NCBI RefSeq assembly: GCF_946404245.1
Contig: NZ_CAMJCX010000011.1
Location: forward strand, 1 to 44,140
Origin: an uncultured Methanobrevibacter sp.
Lineage (GTDB): Archaea > Methanobacteriota > Methanobacteria > Methanobacteriales > Methanobacteriaceae
Reading direction: 5' to 3'
DNA length: 44,140 bases
The notes beneath the pieces were generated by a model. That model did no database searches. It worked only from the letters and a program-made list of their open reading frames with translations, and was not told the DNA's origin. The translations under genes and the position numbers were made by a program. Of the stretch, positions 15,896 to 23,038 are shown in pieces (position 1 is the first letter of the stretch; every line of letters begins with the position of its first letter).

Positions 15896-16576
15896 ATGGA
15901 AAATAGAATTTTAGACGAATTTAAGAAGCTAAAAGAAAAAATAAATGATACAGAACAAGAAAACTCCCGAAATATCAAAAAATTAAGATATTATGAGTTT
16001 AATGAATTCAATATAGTTTCAGAAAAAATTGAAGAATATTTATCAGAATTTACAGATGAAATCGCAAATATTCTTCCAAAAAATGCAGATATCCAATCTA
16101 TTAATTTTTTACTTTATGAAACATTGATAAACATATATAAACATTCAAAATTTAAAAATGCATTTGTAAAAATTGATAATCATGACACTTTAAATATTAT
16201 CATTTATGATGATGGAATAGGCATTCCTGAAAGTTTCAAAGAAGCACAACTTGAATATAATGGAGATTCTGAATCTATTTTTGAAGCGGTAAACGGGAAA
16301 ACAACTGATAAAGAAAAATATAATCTTCATGGACGAGGATTAAATTCGACAGCAAGAATAACAACATTAGGATTTGGTGGAGAAATGATTATAATGTCCG
16401 GAAAAGGCGCATGTTTGATAACAAAAAGGGGAATGCGACTTTATGAAAATGAAGAGGGCATTAATGGAACATATATATTATTGCAAATAAATAATAAAAA
16501 AATAGATAATATATATGGTTATTTAAAATATAAACCAATCAGTAAAGAGGAAAACAATGAATCAAATAATAATTAA
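15896..16576 (+). CDS. HATPase-domain protein (anti-sigma-kinase-like fold)
   Basis: 226 residues. After a coiled-coil-like N-terminus (to about 60) comes a GHKL ATP-binding domain: N-box ETLINIYKHS (Glu75, Asn79, His83), G1 box DDGIGIP (about 105-111) and G2 box HGRGLNS (145-151). No histidine-kinase dimerisation domain or phospho-acceptor motif is visible, so it resembles stand-alone anti-sigma-factor-type or STAS-partner ATPases rather than a sensor kinase. It overlaps the STAS-like gene by 20 nt. Archaea have no sigma factors, so the target must be different. The permease upstream is an obvious candidate. Confidence 0.8.
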   Translation: MENRILDEFKKLKEKINDTEQENSRNIKKLRYYEFNEFNIVSEKIEEYLSEFTDEIANILPKNADIQSINFLLYETLINIYKHSKFKNAFVKIDNHDTLNIIIYDDGIGIPESFKEAQLEYNGDSESIFEAVNGKTTDKEKYNLHGRGLNSTARITTLGFGGEMIIMSGKGACLITKRGMRLYENEEGINGTYILLQINNKKIDNIYGYLKYKPISKEENNESNNN

Positions 16577-16826
16577 TCTCGAAGAAAGGTATCCTAAAAA
16601 ATTAGGTATGGGACCAACAGCAAAAAAACTTTTCCAAGAGATTAACATGGAAAAGGAAGTTGTATTAAACTTCAAAAATATTGAATTTATGAGTAGGTCA
16701 TTTGCACAAGAATATGTTTTTCAAAAATACAATACCCACACACAAATCACTGAAATCAATATGGATGATTCCATAAAACAATTATTGGAGATTGTACAGG
16801 ACGATTTTGAAAAAACATGCTTGTAA
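16557..16826 (+). CDS. STAS-like DUF4325 protein, partner of the HATPase
   Basis: 89 residues. The central stretch VVLNFKNIEFMSRSFAQEYV matches the STAS-like DUF4325 family (a strand, then a Ser-Arg-Ser-Phe-Ala-type loop at the start of a helix, where anti-anti-sigma factors carry the phosphorylated Ser). In bacteria such proteins occur next to small HATPase proteins, as here. It is translated from ATG 16557 inside the end of the HATPase gene, after AGAGGA. Together they could form a phosphorylation or partner-binding switch. That mechanism is inference from bacterial analogues. Confidence 0.7.
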   Translation: MNQIIINLEERYPKKLGMGPTAKKLFQEINMEKEVVLNFKNIEFMSRSFAQEYVFQKYNTHTQITEINMDDSIKQLLEIVQDDFEKTCL

Positions 16827-16839
16827 TAATTAAAAATAG

Positions 16840-17736
16840 CTAGATAATCACCACATTATCTGCTATTTCTTCCGCTTTTTTTGTTATCTCCCCAATATCC
16901 ACACCAGGAAATGCATCTATAACACATAAATCCACATGTTCAACATCCAAATCTTCAAATGCCTGGTTGTGTATTTCAAATCCATCATCAATGCCGTTTA
17001 TTTCCAGATTGTTTTTTAAAGTTCCAATCATTTCGGGATTTATATCATTGAAGAGTACCCTTTCAAAACCGTATTTAAGCAGATATATTCCAAGAGCGCC
17101 TAAACCGCACATTCCATCAACGGCCACTCCTTTTTTAATCCCATTATTTTTAAGATAGTTATGCAGGCGCAGCAATTTTTCTTCTGTGGTCATTGCGACT
17201 TCAATGTGGTGTTTTGACTGATTCTTAACTAAAATAATCTTTTCGTCAAGAAGAGTCCTCATTACATTCACCTGTGTGTCATCCCCTTCAAGAATTTCAA
17301 AGTGAGCTATTGGGGAGTCCTTATCTATCTGACCTGCAACATTGCGGGGACTTCCTTTCAATACGCATTTCACTTCAGGGACTTCATTGATTAATTTTGA
17401 GGCAACTTCGGGAGTGAAATCTTCATGAAGCAATATCAAGGTATCTTTCTGAATGAACTGAGGATTTAAACTGCTGTAATAAAAATCAGACAATGGAACA
17501 GGAGAATTGCGCCTTAAAGTTGCTTTCTCGGGAACCATTTCACATTCAATCATGATTTTTAGAATATGGCTCATAACAACATCAAGAGGCCTTCTTCCAC
17601 ATTGACATCTCATATATTCTCCGTCATAATCATCAAAGTTTATCAGATCCCTAAGCGGAGAAAATTTTTTTATTTGAACATCAACACAGTTTTCACATTC
17701 ATTTAATGATTTAATTTTTTCATAGATATCTAACAT
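16840..17736 (-). CDS. Rossmann methyltransferase-fold protein, candidate HcgG
   Basis: 298 residues. The C-terminal half has a SAM-methyltransferase fold: motif I GVAVDGMCGLGALGIYLL, motif II VLFNDINPEMIGTLKNNLEI and a later LCVIDAFPGVD. The N-terminal 150 residues are unusual, with two Cys pairs, C-x2-C (14, 17) and C-x-C (44, 46, in RCQCGRRP), that could hold a metal. HcgG of FeGP synthesis is described as fibrillarin-like, that is, methyltransferase-fold, and no other hcgG is seen beside hcgA-F, so this could be the missing member. That is an inference. An RNA or small-molecule methyltransferase is the alternative. It converges on the STAS-like gene. Confidence 0.6.
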   Translation of the reverse strand: MLDIYEKIKSLNECENCVDVQIKKFSPLRDLINFDDYDGEYMRCQCGRRPLDVVMSHILKIMIECEMVPEKATLRRNSPVPLSDFYYSSLNPQFIQKDTLILLHEDFTPEVASKLINEVPEVKCVLKGSPRNVAGQIDKDSPIAHFEILEGDDTQVNVMRTLLDEKIILVKNQSKHHIEVAMTTEEKLLRLHNYLKNNGIKKGVAVDGMCGLGALGIYLLKYGFERVLFNDINPEMIGTLKNNLEINGIDDGFEIHNQAFEDLDVEHVDLCVIDAFPGVDIGEITKKAEEIADNVVII

Positions 17737-17817
17737 GAAATAACCTCAAAATTGCTTTTATACAACTATTTTGAATTATATCAATAATTATGCTTTCGAT
17801 TGTAATAAAACTTTATT

Positions 17818-17834
17818 AATTAGTAATACTAATT
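17818..17834 (+). promoter_or_regulatory. 17-bp perfect palindrome upstream of the secretion ATPase
   Basis: AATTAGTA, A, TACTAATT. It contains AGTAATACT, the complement of the AGTATTACT element found at cbiM. It lies 35 nt ahead of the start codon, close to where transcription should begin, so it could be an operator. Confidence 0.4.
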
Positions 17835-17869
17835 TTAAAATGAGTTAAAAATCCTTAAAGGTGAAAAAT

Positions 17870-19297
17870 ATGAGCAATAATGAGATTATACCCCAATATG
17901 ACATAGTCAGACAAGATTACAGCCCTGAGGAAAAAATTATATTAGGCGAAATTCGTGAAAATTTAGTTGACCTTGCAATATCATCAGGCGAAAATTTCCA
18001 ACCAAACGAAGAAAAACTATTGAATGACATCAGGAACTTCCTATTTGTCAGGTTTACCGGCGAAAACCAGAATGCCAACATCTCTAAACAATATCTGGAC
18101 AGTCTTTCTAAAAAGTTTTTAAGAGACATTGTAGGCTACGGTGAAATTGACCCCCTAATCCAGGACGACAATTTAGAGGAAATCATGATAAATGGAATAA
18201 ATAAACCAATTTTTGTCTATCACAGAGAAAACGGAATGATGAAGACAAACATTGAATTTGATGATGAAAAAGAGTTAATGGACCTGATTGATTCAATTGC
18301 AAGACAAATAAACAGAAGAATAGATCAGGAATCACCCATTCTGGATGGGAGATTATTGGACGGCTCAAGAATTAATGCGACCATACCTCCAGTGTCTGCC
18401 GACGGGCCGTCACTGACAATAAGGAAATTTAAAAAGGACCCTTTCAGCATAATCGATTTGATAAACTCCAAAACAATATCAACCGAACTGGCCGCATTTT
18501 TATGGGTGTGTTTTGACGGTTTAGGAGTGAAATCCGCCAATGCAATTATTTCAGGAGGAACAAGCTCAGGAAAAACAACAACCTTAAATGCACTCTGCTC
18601 ATTCATCAATCCAAAAGAAAGAATAATTACAATTGAAGACACATTAGAACTGCAAATTCCTCATGAACATGTTATTCGCATGGAAACACGCCCGGCAAAT
18701 GTTGAAAACAAGGGAGAGCTGACAATGAATGACCTTGTTAAAAACTCCTTAAGGCAGCGCCCGGACAGAATAATCGTCGGTGAAGTTAGGGCAGAAGAGG
18801 CCATAACACTTTTCACAGCATTGAATACAGGACATTCAGGATTTGGAACACTGCATTCAAATGATGCAAGAGAGACAATAACCAGATTGACAAATTCACC
18901 GATGTCAGTTCCGGAAATAATGATTCAGGCCATTGATTTTATAATAATGCAGAATAGAATCTACACCCCATCAGGAGTATCCTACAGAAGAATCAGTGAA
19001 GTAGCAGAAGTGGTTGGAATAGAAGAGGGCGTTGTCCAGCTAAACAAAATCTTTCAGTGGAATCCCGAAACCGACAACATTGACAATGTCAGCGTAACAA
19101 GTAAAACACTGGCACAGATTGCAAATTTAAGCGGAAAGTCATTAAATGAAATTCACAAGGAAATTGCAGACCGAGAAATAGTCTTAAACCATATGGTCAA
19201 ACATGATATCCGCTCTGTCGGAGATGTTAAAGGGGTGCTGGACCTATACTATAAAGACCCTGAAAAAGTACTAAACAGAATTTTATTAAACAGGTGA
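17870..19297 (+). CDS. Type II/IV secretion or pilus ATPase (VirB11/CpaF-like)
   Basis: 475 residues from ATG 17870; AAAGGTGA lies 6 nt upstream and GTG 17861 inside that site is rejected. The N-terminal domain includes FLRDIVGYGEIDPLIQDDNL and IMINGINKPIFVY, typical of the CpaF/TadA class. Walker A is GGTSSGKTT, the Asp-box RIITIEDTLEL, Walker B DRIIVGEVRAEEA and the His-box TGHSGFGTLHSND. It powers assembly of type IV-like pili or secretion from the cytoplasmic side. The only partner nearby is the TadC-like membrane protein; no prepilin or prepilin peptidase is seen in the window. Confidence 0.9.
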   Translation: MSNNEIIPQYDIVRQDYSPEEKIILGEIRENLVDLAISSGENFQPNEEKLLNDIRNFLFVRFTGENQNANISKQYLDSLSKKFLRDIVGYGEIDPLIQDDNLEEIMINGINKPIFVYHRENGMMKTNIEFDDEKELMDLIDSIARQINRRIDQESPILDGRLLDGSRINATIPPVSADGPSLTIRKFKKDPFSIIDLINSKTISTELAAFLWVCFDGLGVKSANAIISGGTSSGKTTTLNALCSFINPKERIITIEDTLELQIPHEHVIRMETRPANVENKGELTMNDLVKNSLRQRPDRIIVGEVRAEEAITLFTALNTGHSGFGTLHSNDARETITRLTNSPMSVPEIMIQAIDFIIMQNRIYTPSGVSYRRISEVAEVVGIEEGVVQLNKIFQWNPETDNIDNVSVTSKTLAQIANLSGKSLNEIHKEIADREIVLNHMVKHDIRSVGDVKGVLDLYYKDPEKVLNRILLNR

Positions 19298-19301
19298 TAA
19301 T

Positions 19302-20207
19302 ATTTTAAATAAGTTTTTCATACTGATCGGAGACATTGTGCTTTCAACCGTTTCATCCATAAAAGGCATCTCCTTTAAAAATACTTCCGCCAAATCATCT
19401 AATGAAAAAGTCCAGGCAATATTCTCAAAACTAGATTTCGAGAAAAACAAAAAGATTCCGTCAAAGGAAATGGATAAAATGGATGAGCTGAGAGAATATC
19501 TTCTTCCCAAAATGATTAGGATTCCTACAATTTTTTCATTCATGTTGGTATTCGTATTTCTATTGATTCTCATGCCAATTGAGATTAGCCTGATGTATCT
19601 GGTTATTGTTGTAATGTTTTATGTCATTTTAATTTATTATCCGAAAATTAAAGAACAGAAGAGCTATTCGGATTTAAATCAGGAACTGCCATACGCTTTA
19701 AGACATATGGGAATAGAGTTAAAATCCGGAAAAGGACTGCATGATACATTATTGACCATCAAAGATGCCGACTATGGAACATTCTCAAAAGAAATCAACA
19801 GGGTTTTGGAAGAAGTTAAATTTGGAAAATCAACAGAAGAATCCCTGCTGGACATGTCAAAAAGAATAAAATCAGATGGCCTTACACGAGCTGTTCAACA
19901 AATTGTGGGAACTTTGAGAGTTGGTGGGAATTTAGCCAACAGCTTAGAGATAATTGCAAAGGACATTTCATTTGAAATGCAGATAAAGTTAAAGGAATAC
20001 TCTCAAAAATTAAATTCATTTATTCTGATATATACATTCATAGCCATTTTAGCACCAGTCATCAGTCTGATAATGTTAATGGCAGGTTCGACAGTAATGG
20101 GAGACATAATCTCATCTAACGTGTTATTTTTAATGTATGGAGCGTTTTTCCCAATGATTGTGATGTTTATGGGAATATTTATTAAAAAATTAGAGCCTAA
20201 AATCTAA
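19302..20207 (+). CDS. TadC/GspF-like membrane protein, probable ATT start
   Basis: About 301 residues if translation starts at ATT 19302; GTG 19338 gives 289. ATT is preferred because GGTGATAATATT copies the local GGTGATAATATG start context exactly, with T in place of G, and no good ribosome site precedes GTG. Two hydrophobic hairpins (one after LPKMIRIPTIFSF and one near the C-terminus) surround the T2SSF domain with ELPYALRHMGIELKSGKGLH and the later VGTLRVGGNLANSLEIIAKD. It is the platform protein that works with the upstream ATPase. The two genes are 4 nt apart. Confidence 0.8.
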   Translation: MLNKFFILIGDIVLSTVSSIKGISFKNTSAKSSNEKVQAIFSKLDFEKNKKIPSKEMDKMDELREYLLPKMIRIPTIFSFMLVFVFLLILMPIEISLMYLVIVVMFYVILIYYPKIKEQKSYSDLNQELPYALRHMGIELKSGKGLHDTLLTIKDADYGTFSKEINRVLEEVKFGKSTEESLLDMSKRIKSDGLTRAVQQIVGTLRVGGNLANSLEIIAKDISFEMQIKLKEYSQKLNSFILIYTFIAILAPVISLIMLMAGSTVMGDIISSNVLFLMYGAFFPMIVMFMGIFIKKLEPKI

Positions 20208-20228
20208 AAAAAATAAAAAAATAAGGAA

Positions 20229-20948
20229 TTAATCAAAAAATGTTTCAATTCCTTTTGACGCCAGCAATCCTACAAAAGCACCTTGCTGATCCATGATAAT
20301 GTTTCCTTTTGAGTATTGGTCAATTGCAGCACTCACCATAGCTGATTTTTTCTCAGGATCTTTTGCTTCCCTTGCAGCCGCTTTAACAATATCCAAAACA
20401 GCATCTCCTCTTGATACGCCATTGCCCCAATCCTCTTCACGGATAATGTCAATACCACTTACATTTGTTGGAGTACCATTAATGTTGATTGTTCCTGCAG
20501 CATTAAGAACTGCATCCAATGCTTCAGTATTGATTGCGACAACAGAATCAATGTGGCTGTTGGTATTATATTCCACAATCTCTTTTGCAAGCCTCATGTC
20601 CACTGCATTATCTGCTTCCCAGAATGCATCGTGAAGCAACAATGCTGATCCTGCACCTTGAGTTTGAGCTTCAGCAGGTTCTTTTGCTGTTGGGTGAGTT
20701 AATCCACCAGGATAAATTGCAGTGTAATTCTTAAGAGTACCATTATTCAATGTAACAATAAACGCCATGTCACAAGCGCCCATACCTGGCCGCTTTTCAC
20801 TTTCATCAATAGCACATACCAAAATGTTTTTATTTCCCTCTTTAAGCTCGGAATTATGACCAATAAAAAGCGCCCCAGCAATAATCGCTACAAGAACAAT
20901 AAGAACAATAATCAAAACCGCTAAAATTATCTTTCTTGTTCTATCCAT
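20229..20948 (-). CDS. DUF4012-like membrane-anchored extracellular protein
   Basis: 239 residues. One N-terminal transmembrane helix (about 7-30) anchors a soluble extracytoplasmic domain. NILVCAIDESEKRPGMGACD followed by MAFIVTLNNG and TAIYPGGLTHPTA match the DUF4012 / LytR-like type of domain, with VDSVVAIN-like and DAVLNAAGTI segments in their usual order. LytR-CpsA-Psr relatives attach glycopolymers to cell walls; whether this archaeal form does so is not known. Its end faces the TadC-like gene tail to tail. Confidence 0.65.
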   Translation of the reverse strand: MDRTRKIILAVLIIVLIVLVAIIAGALFIGHNSELKEGNKNILVCAIDESEKRPGMGACDMAFIVTLNNGTLKNYTAIYPGGLTHPTAKEPAEAQTQGAGSALLLHDAFWEADNAVDMRLAKEIVEYNTNSHIDSVVAINTEALDAVLNAAGTININGTPTNVSGIDIIREEDWGNGVSRGDAVLDIVKAAAREAKDPEKKSAMVSAAIDQYSKGNIIMDQQGAFVGLLASKGIETFFD

Positions 20949-21075
20949 AGTTCCTACCTACTTTAATTCATTTAAAAGTAATTAATAGTCTCTTAATTAT
21001 AATACTTAAATATTGTTAAAAATGAGTTAAATTTCAAAATTAGAGATAGTAACAAAAAAAGAAATAAAAAAAAAA

Positions 21076-21189
21076 TTAGTGACAATTGCATCCAAAGAAG
21101 AAACACCATAATCTTTTGAAGATACTTTTTTTCTCTTTTGGATCTTCTTTAACTTCACAACATTTTGGTTTATTTGCATTACTTGCCAT
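21076..21189 (-). CDS. 37-residue Cys-rich peptide behind an iron-box promoter
   Basis: A short frame from ATG 21187-21189 to TAA, 37 residues. AAGTGATTGTT ahead of the start includes GTGAT, which can pair with the 16S rRNA end. The peptide begins MASNANKPKCCEVKEDPKEK and ends LWCFFFGCNCH: a Cys pair, a basic middle, then a short hydrophobic stretch with three more Cys and a terminal His. That pattern suits metal binding, perhaps membrane-associated. A T10 run follows the stop. It is the only frame in the transcript that starts at the 21411-21420 TATA box. Function unknown; a small iron-stress protein is a guess. Confidence 0.55.
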   Translation of the reverse strand: MASNANKPKCCEVKEDPKEKKSIFKRLWCFFFGCNCH

Positions 21190-21389
21190 AACAATCACTT
21201 TTTTTAATTAATAGGTGAAATTAAATATGGATTTCATATTTAATTTCGTGAGAGTAGTTATATGCGATTACTAAATTAGAAGAGAGTAAAACTAATTTAG
21301 TAATAATCGGAGAACTGCATTACAGTAAAAAATTGTAATACAATAGCAATCAAAATTAGCTTTTTAGGCAAACCTAATTTTTATCACTA
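21190..21389 (-). other. Structured 5' leader of the Cys-rich peptide gene
   Basis: About 200 nt from the predicted start near 21389. Two perfect 13-bp hairpins are visible: ATTACTAAATTAG with its complement (21292-21304 with 21267-21279), loop TTTTACTCTCTT; and GAAATTAAATATG with its complement (21235-21247 with 21217-21229). Single-stranded parts carry TTCTCC and ACTCTC, like the loops of the two small RNAs. It may be a regulatory leader or a small RNA in its own right. Confidence 0.5.
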
Positions 21390-21446
21390 TTTCATAATTG
21401 TTTTAAGAAGTATATAAATGTTTTGATATTTTTAGGTAAACCTAAA
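21363..21446 (-). promoter_or_regulatory. Iron-box promoter of the leader/Cys-peptide unit
   Basis: On the minus strand TTTAGGTTTACCTAAA (21431-21446), TATA box CATTTATATA (21411-21420) and TTAGGTTTGCCTAAA (21363-21377). Box centres are about 68 bp apart, close to the 70-71 bp at the two small RNA promoters, and the TATA decamer is identical. Confidence 0.65.
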
Positions 21447-21454
21447 TAATTTTT

Positions 21455-21487
21455 AAAAAAAAATATAGGGTGTTTAAAAAAAACACC
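21455..21487 (-). terminator. Second terminator behind small RNA 2
   Basis: On the minus strand GGTGTTT (21481-21487), a short T loop and AAACACC (21469-21475), then CTATATTTTTTTTT. The arms match those of the terminal hairpin of small RNA 1 (GGTGTTT/AAACACC), so this may be the true end of the longer form of RNA 2. Confidence 0.55.
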
Positions 21488-21534
21488 AATCGAGGAAAAA
21501 TAATATGGAGTTTAAAAGTACGACATATTTGATT

Positions 21535-21775
21535 AAAAATAGTGAAAACCCCAACCACTATTTTCAAGAGATATAATTAATGATTGATGTTCAGTTTGGA
21601 GAGTCCAAACATCAAATCCGTTTTCGGAAAATTCAACAAGAACTTTCCAATATCAAATTAGGAAATTGCGGAATTCTAATTTAATATATATTTTTTGGAG
21701 ATTGTATTATTATTGACTAATAATATGTTTTGTGAGTGCATATTTTTAGGTACACCTAAATTATATGTCACTTGT
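21535..21775 (-). ncRNA. Putative iron-regulated small RNA 2
   Basis: Paralogue of the unit at 13175-13391. Promoter and first 85 nt are nearly identical, including AAAATATGCACTCA, CATATTATTAGTCAATAA and ATCTCCAAAA (21693-21702 on the complement). Further hairpins on the minus strand: AAATTAG/CTAATTT (21676-21682 with 21655-21661), GGAAAGTTC/GAATTTTCC (21640-21648 with 21626-21634, one G-U pair), GTTTGGA/TCCAAAC with loop CTC (21594-21610) and AAAATAGTG/CACTATTTT (21556-21564 with 21536-21544) followed by T5 as terminator. The ACTCTCCAAA element is kept. A longer form could reach 21455. No frame is shared with RNA 1. Ends are inferred. The 680-bp gap 21190-21869 is filled by this RNA, its promoters and the leader. 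Confidence 0.65.
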
Positions 21776-21831
21776 ATAAAAGTTAGTTGTTATACTATAT
21801 AAATGTTTCCTAATTTTTAGGTATGCCTAAA
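21745..21831 (-). promoter_or_regulatory. Iron-box promoter of small RNA 2
   Basis: On the minus strand TTTAGGCATACCTAAA (21816-21831), TATA box CATTTATATA (21796-21805) and TTTAGGTGTACCTAAA (21745-21760). The upstream box is identical to that of RNA 1. The downstream box lies at about +15 to +30 of the expected transcript. Confidence 0.7.
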
Positions 21832-21869
21832 TTTTAGAAAAATGAATAAAAAAAGAAAAAGTGAAAGAT

Positions 21870-22139
21870 TTACATTAATCTTCCAACACCAGTAATTTCA
21901 AAACTAGCTACGCCTTCAATAGCAGAAACCATTTCTTCAACAGGTTCAGATCCACCTTCACCATCTTCAGTGATGAAATTTAAGATAATTGCAACTAAAC
22001 CAAATGCAATTGGTTCTTCTGAGATGTCATGAAGTTTTGCGCCTTCAGGCATTGAATCTTTGATAGCTGCTTTAATAGCTTCTAAATCTACATCCGGACT
22101 GTCTGGCATAATTTTCATAGTTGTTAATACTTCACCCAT
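21870..22139 (-). CDS. ef1b: Elongation factor 1-beta (archaeal aEF-1 beta)
   Basis: 89 residues, the standard archaeal length, equal to the C-terminal exchange domain of eukaryotic EF-1 beta. MGEVLTTMKIMPDSPDVDLE, EEPIAFGLVAIILNFI and the end ASFEITGVGRLM are characteristic. It promotes GDP/GTP exchange on aEF-1 alpha. GGAGG stands 7 nt before ATG. It is the last gene of a minus-strand run pth2, mfnE, zinc finger, ef1b, and its 3' side abuts the small RNA 2 promoter. Confidence 0.95.
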   Translation of the reverse strand: MGEVLTTMKIMPDSPDVDLEAIKAAIKDSMPEGAKLHDISEEPIAFGLVAIILNFITEDGEGGSEPVEEMVSAIEGVASFEITGVGRLM

Positions 22140-22161
22140 TATAATTCCTCCATTTTAAAAT

Positions 22162-22323
22162 CTATGGTCCTTCAAATCCACATTCGCATTTGTAAGCGTG
22201 ACCGAAAGTACGGCATTTTTCACATCTTGATATTTTTGCTCCACATTCTGGACATTCGAATTCAACAAAAGGTCCAGTTAATGGAATTTCTTGTTTACAT
22301 GAAATACATTCTACAGTTTTCAT
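22162..22323 (-). CDS. Small HVO_2753-type zinc finger protein
   Basis: 53 residues with four C-x2-C or C-x-C type knuckles: CISC (6-9), CPEC (24-27), CEKC (34-37) and CEC (46-48), with His 42 between. This is the layout of the small archaeal zinc finger family HVO_2753, which in haloarchaea also lies next to the EF-1 beta gene. It overlaps the end of mfnE by 4 nt (ATGA) and precedes ef1b by 22 nt, so it is clearly co-transcribed. A link to translation is inferred from this context. Confidence 0.85.
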   Translation of the reverse strand: MKTVECISCKQEIPLTGPFVEFECPECGAKISRCEKCRTFGHAYKCECGFEGP

Positions 22324-22988
22324 TTTAAATCACCTATTATTTGTGTGTAATCGAAGTTATAATCATTTATATTATCATCTATTAAAGATAAAACCCTTTC
22401 AGGGCACTTCCCATTCACAACATAACAATTAGTCCCAAACTCTAATAAAAGAGACGGTAACATTACATCAATCGATGACTCTTGAAAAGTTAGTAAGGTT
22501 TTTGCATCGATTTTACTTATGAATGTTGAACCTGGCTCTTTCGGTTCTTGGGTATATATACCATTTACATTTGTTACTATTAAAAGGTTTGCATTTAGGC
22601 AGTGCGCAACATAGGCTGCAATCGAATCTGAAGTCACATCCCATGAGCATTCAAAAGGATCTTCATCTCTTAAAAATTCGGAAACAACAAAAATCGGAGT
22701 TAAACCTTCATCAGATATTTTTTCAGCTTCAGATAATGTATAAGCCAATTTGCATGATTCAACTTTATCATTGACCAGTTTTGCAATTATATCCATGCAA
22801 TCAATAGCCGTCCAGTGATTGACTTCCTCTGAAAATTCCTGTTCATCATTGTATTTGCGAATTAAATTTGCAAATTCCCCTCCACCCAAAATAATAAGCG
22901 AATTGGTATTTTCCAATTTCCCTGCAAGATCAATTGCATAATTGGGAAACAGACTTCCCCCAATTTTAACAACCTGTTTTATGCTCAT
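22320..22988 (-). CDS. mfnE: MfnE, furan-phosphate kinase of methanofuran synthesis
   Basis: 222 residues from ATG 22988; GTG 23000 would add MVEI. Amino-acid-kinase fold: N-terminal KIGGSLFPNY, LIILGGGEFANLIRKY, WDVTSDSIAAYVAHCLNANL as nucleotide site and LLIVTNVNGIY. MfnE phosphorylates 5-(aminomethyl)-3-furanmethanol phosphate to the diphosphate on the way to methanofuran, the C1 carrier of the first step of methanogenesis. The length and the link to ef1b-type genes agree with Methanobacteriales. Another amino-acid or uridylate kinase-like function is possible but less likely. Confidence 0.75.
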   Translation of the reverse strand: MSIKQVVKIGGSLFPNYAIDLAGKLENTNSLIILGGGEFANLIRKYNDEQEFSEEVNHWTAIDCMDIIAKLVNDKVESCKLAYTLSEAEKISDEGLTPIFVVSEFLRDEDPFECSWDVTSDSIAAYVAHCLNANLLIVTNVNGIYTQEPKEPGSTFISKIDAKTLLTFQESSIDVMLPSLLLEFGTNCYVVNGKCPERVLSLIDDNINDYNFDYTQIIGDLK

Positions 22989-23038
22989 AATTTCTACCAC
23001 GTATAATTAAAAATAGGATTCATTAAATTGATAATTGC

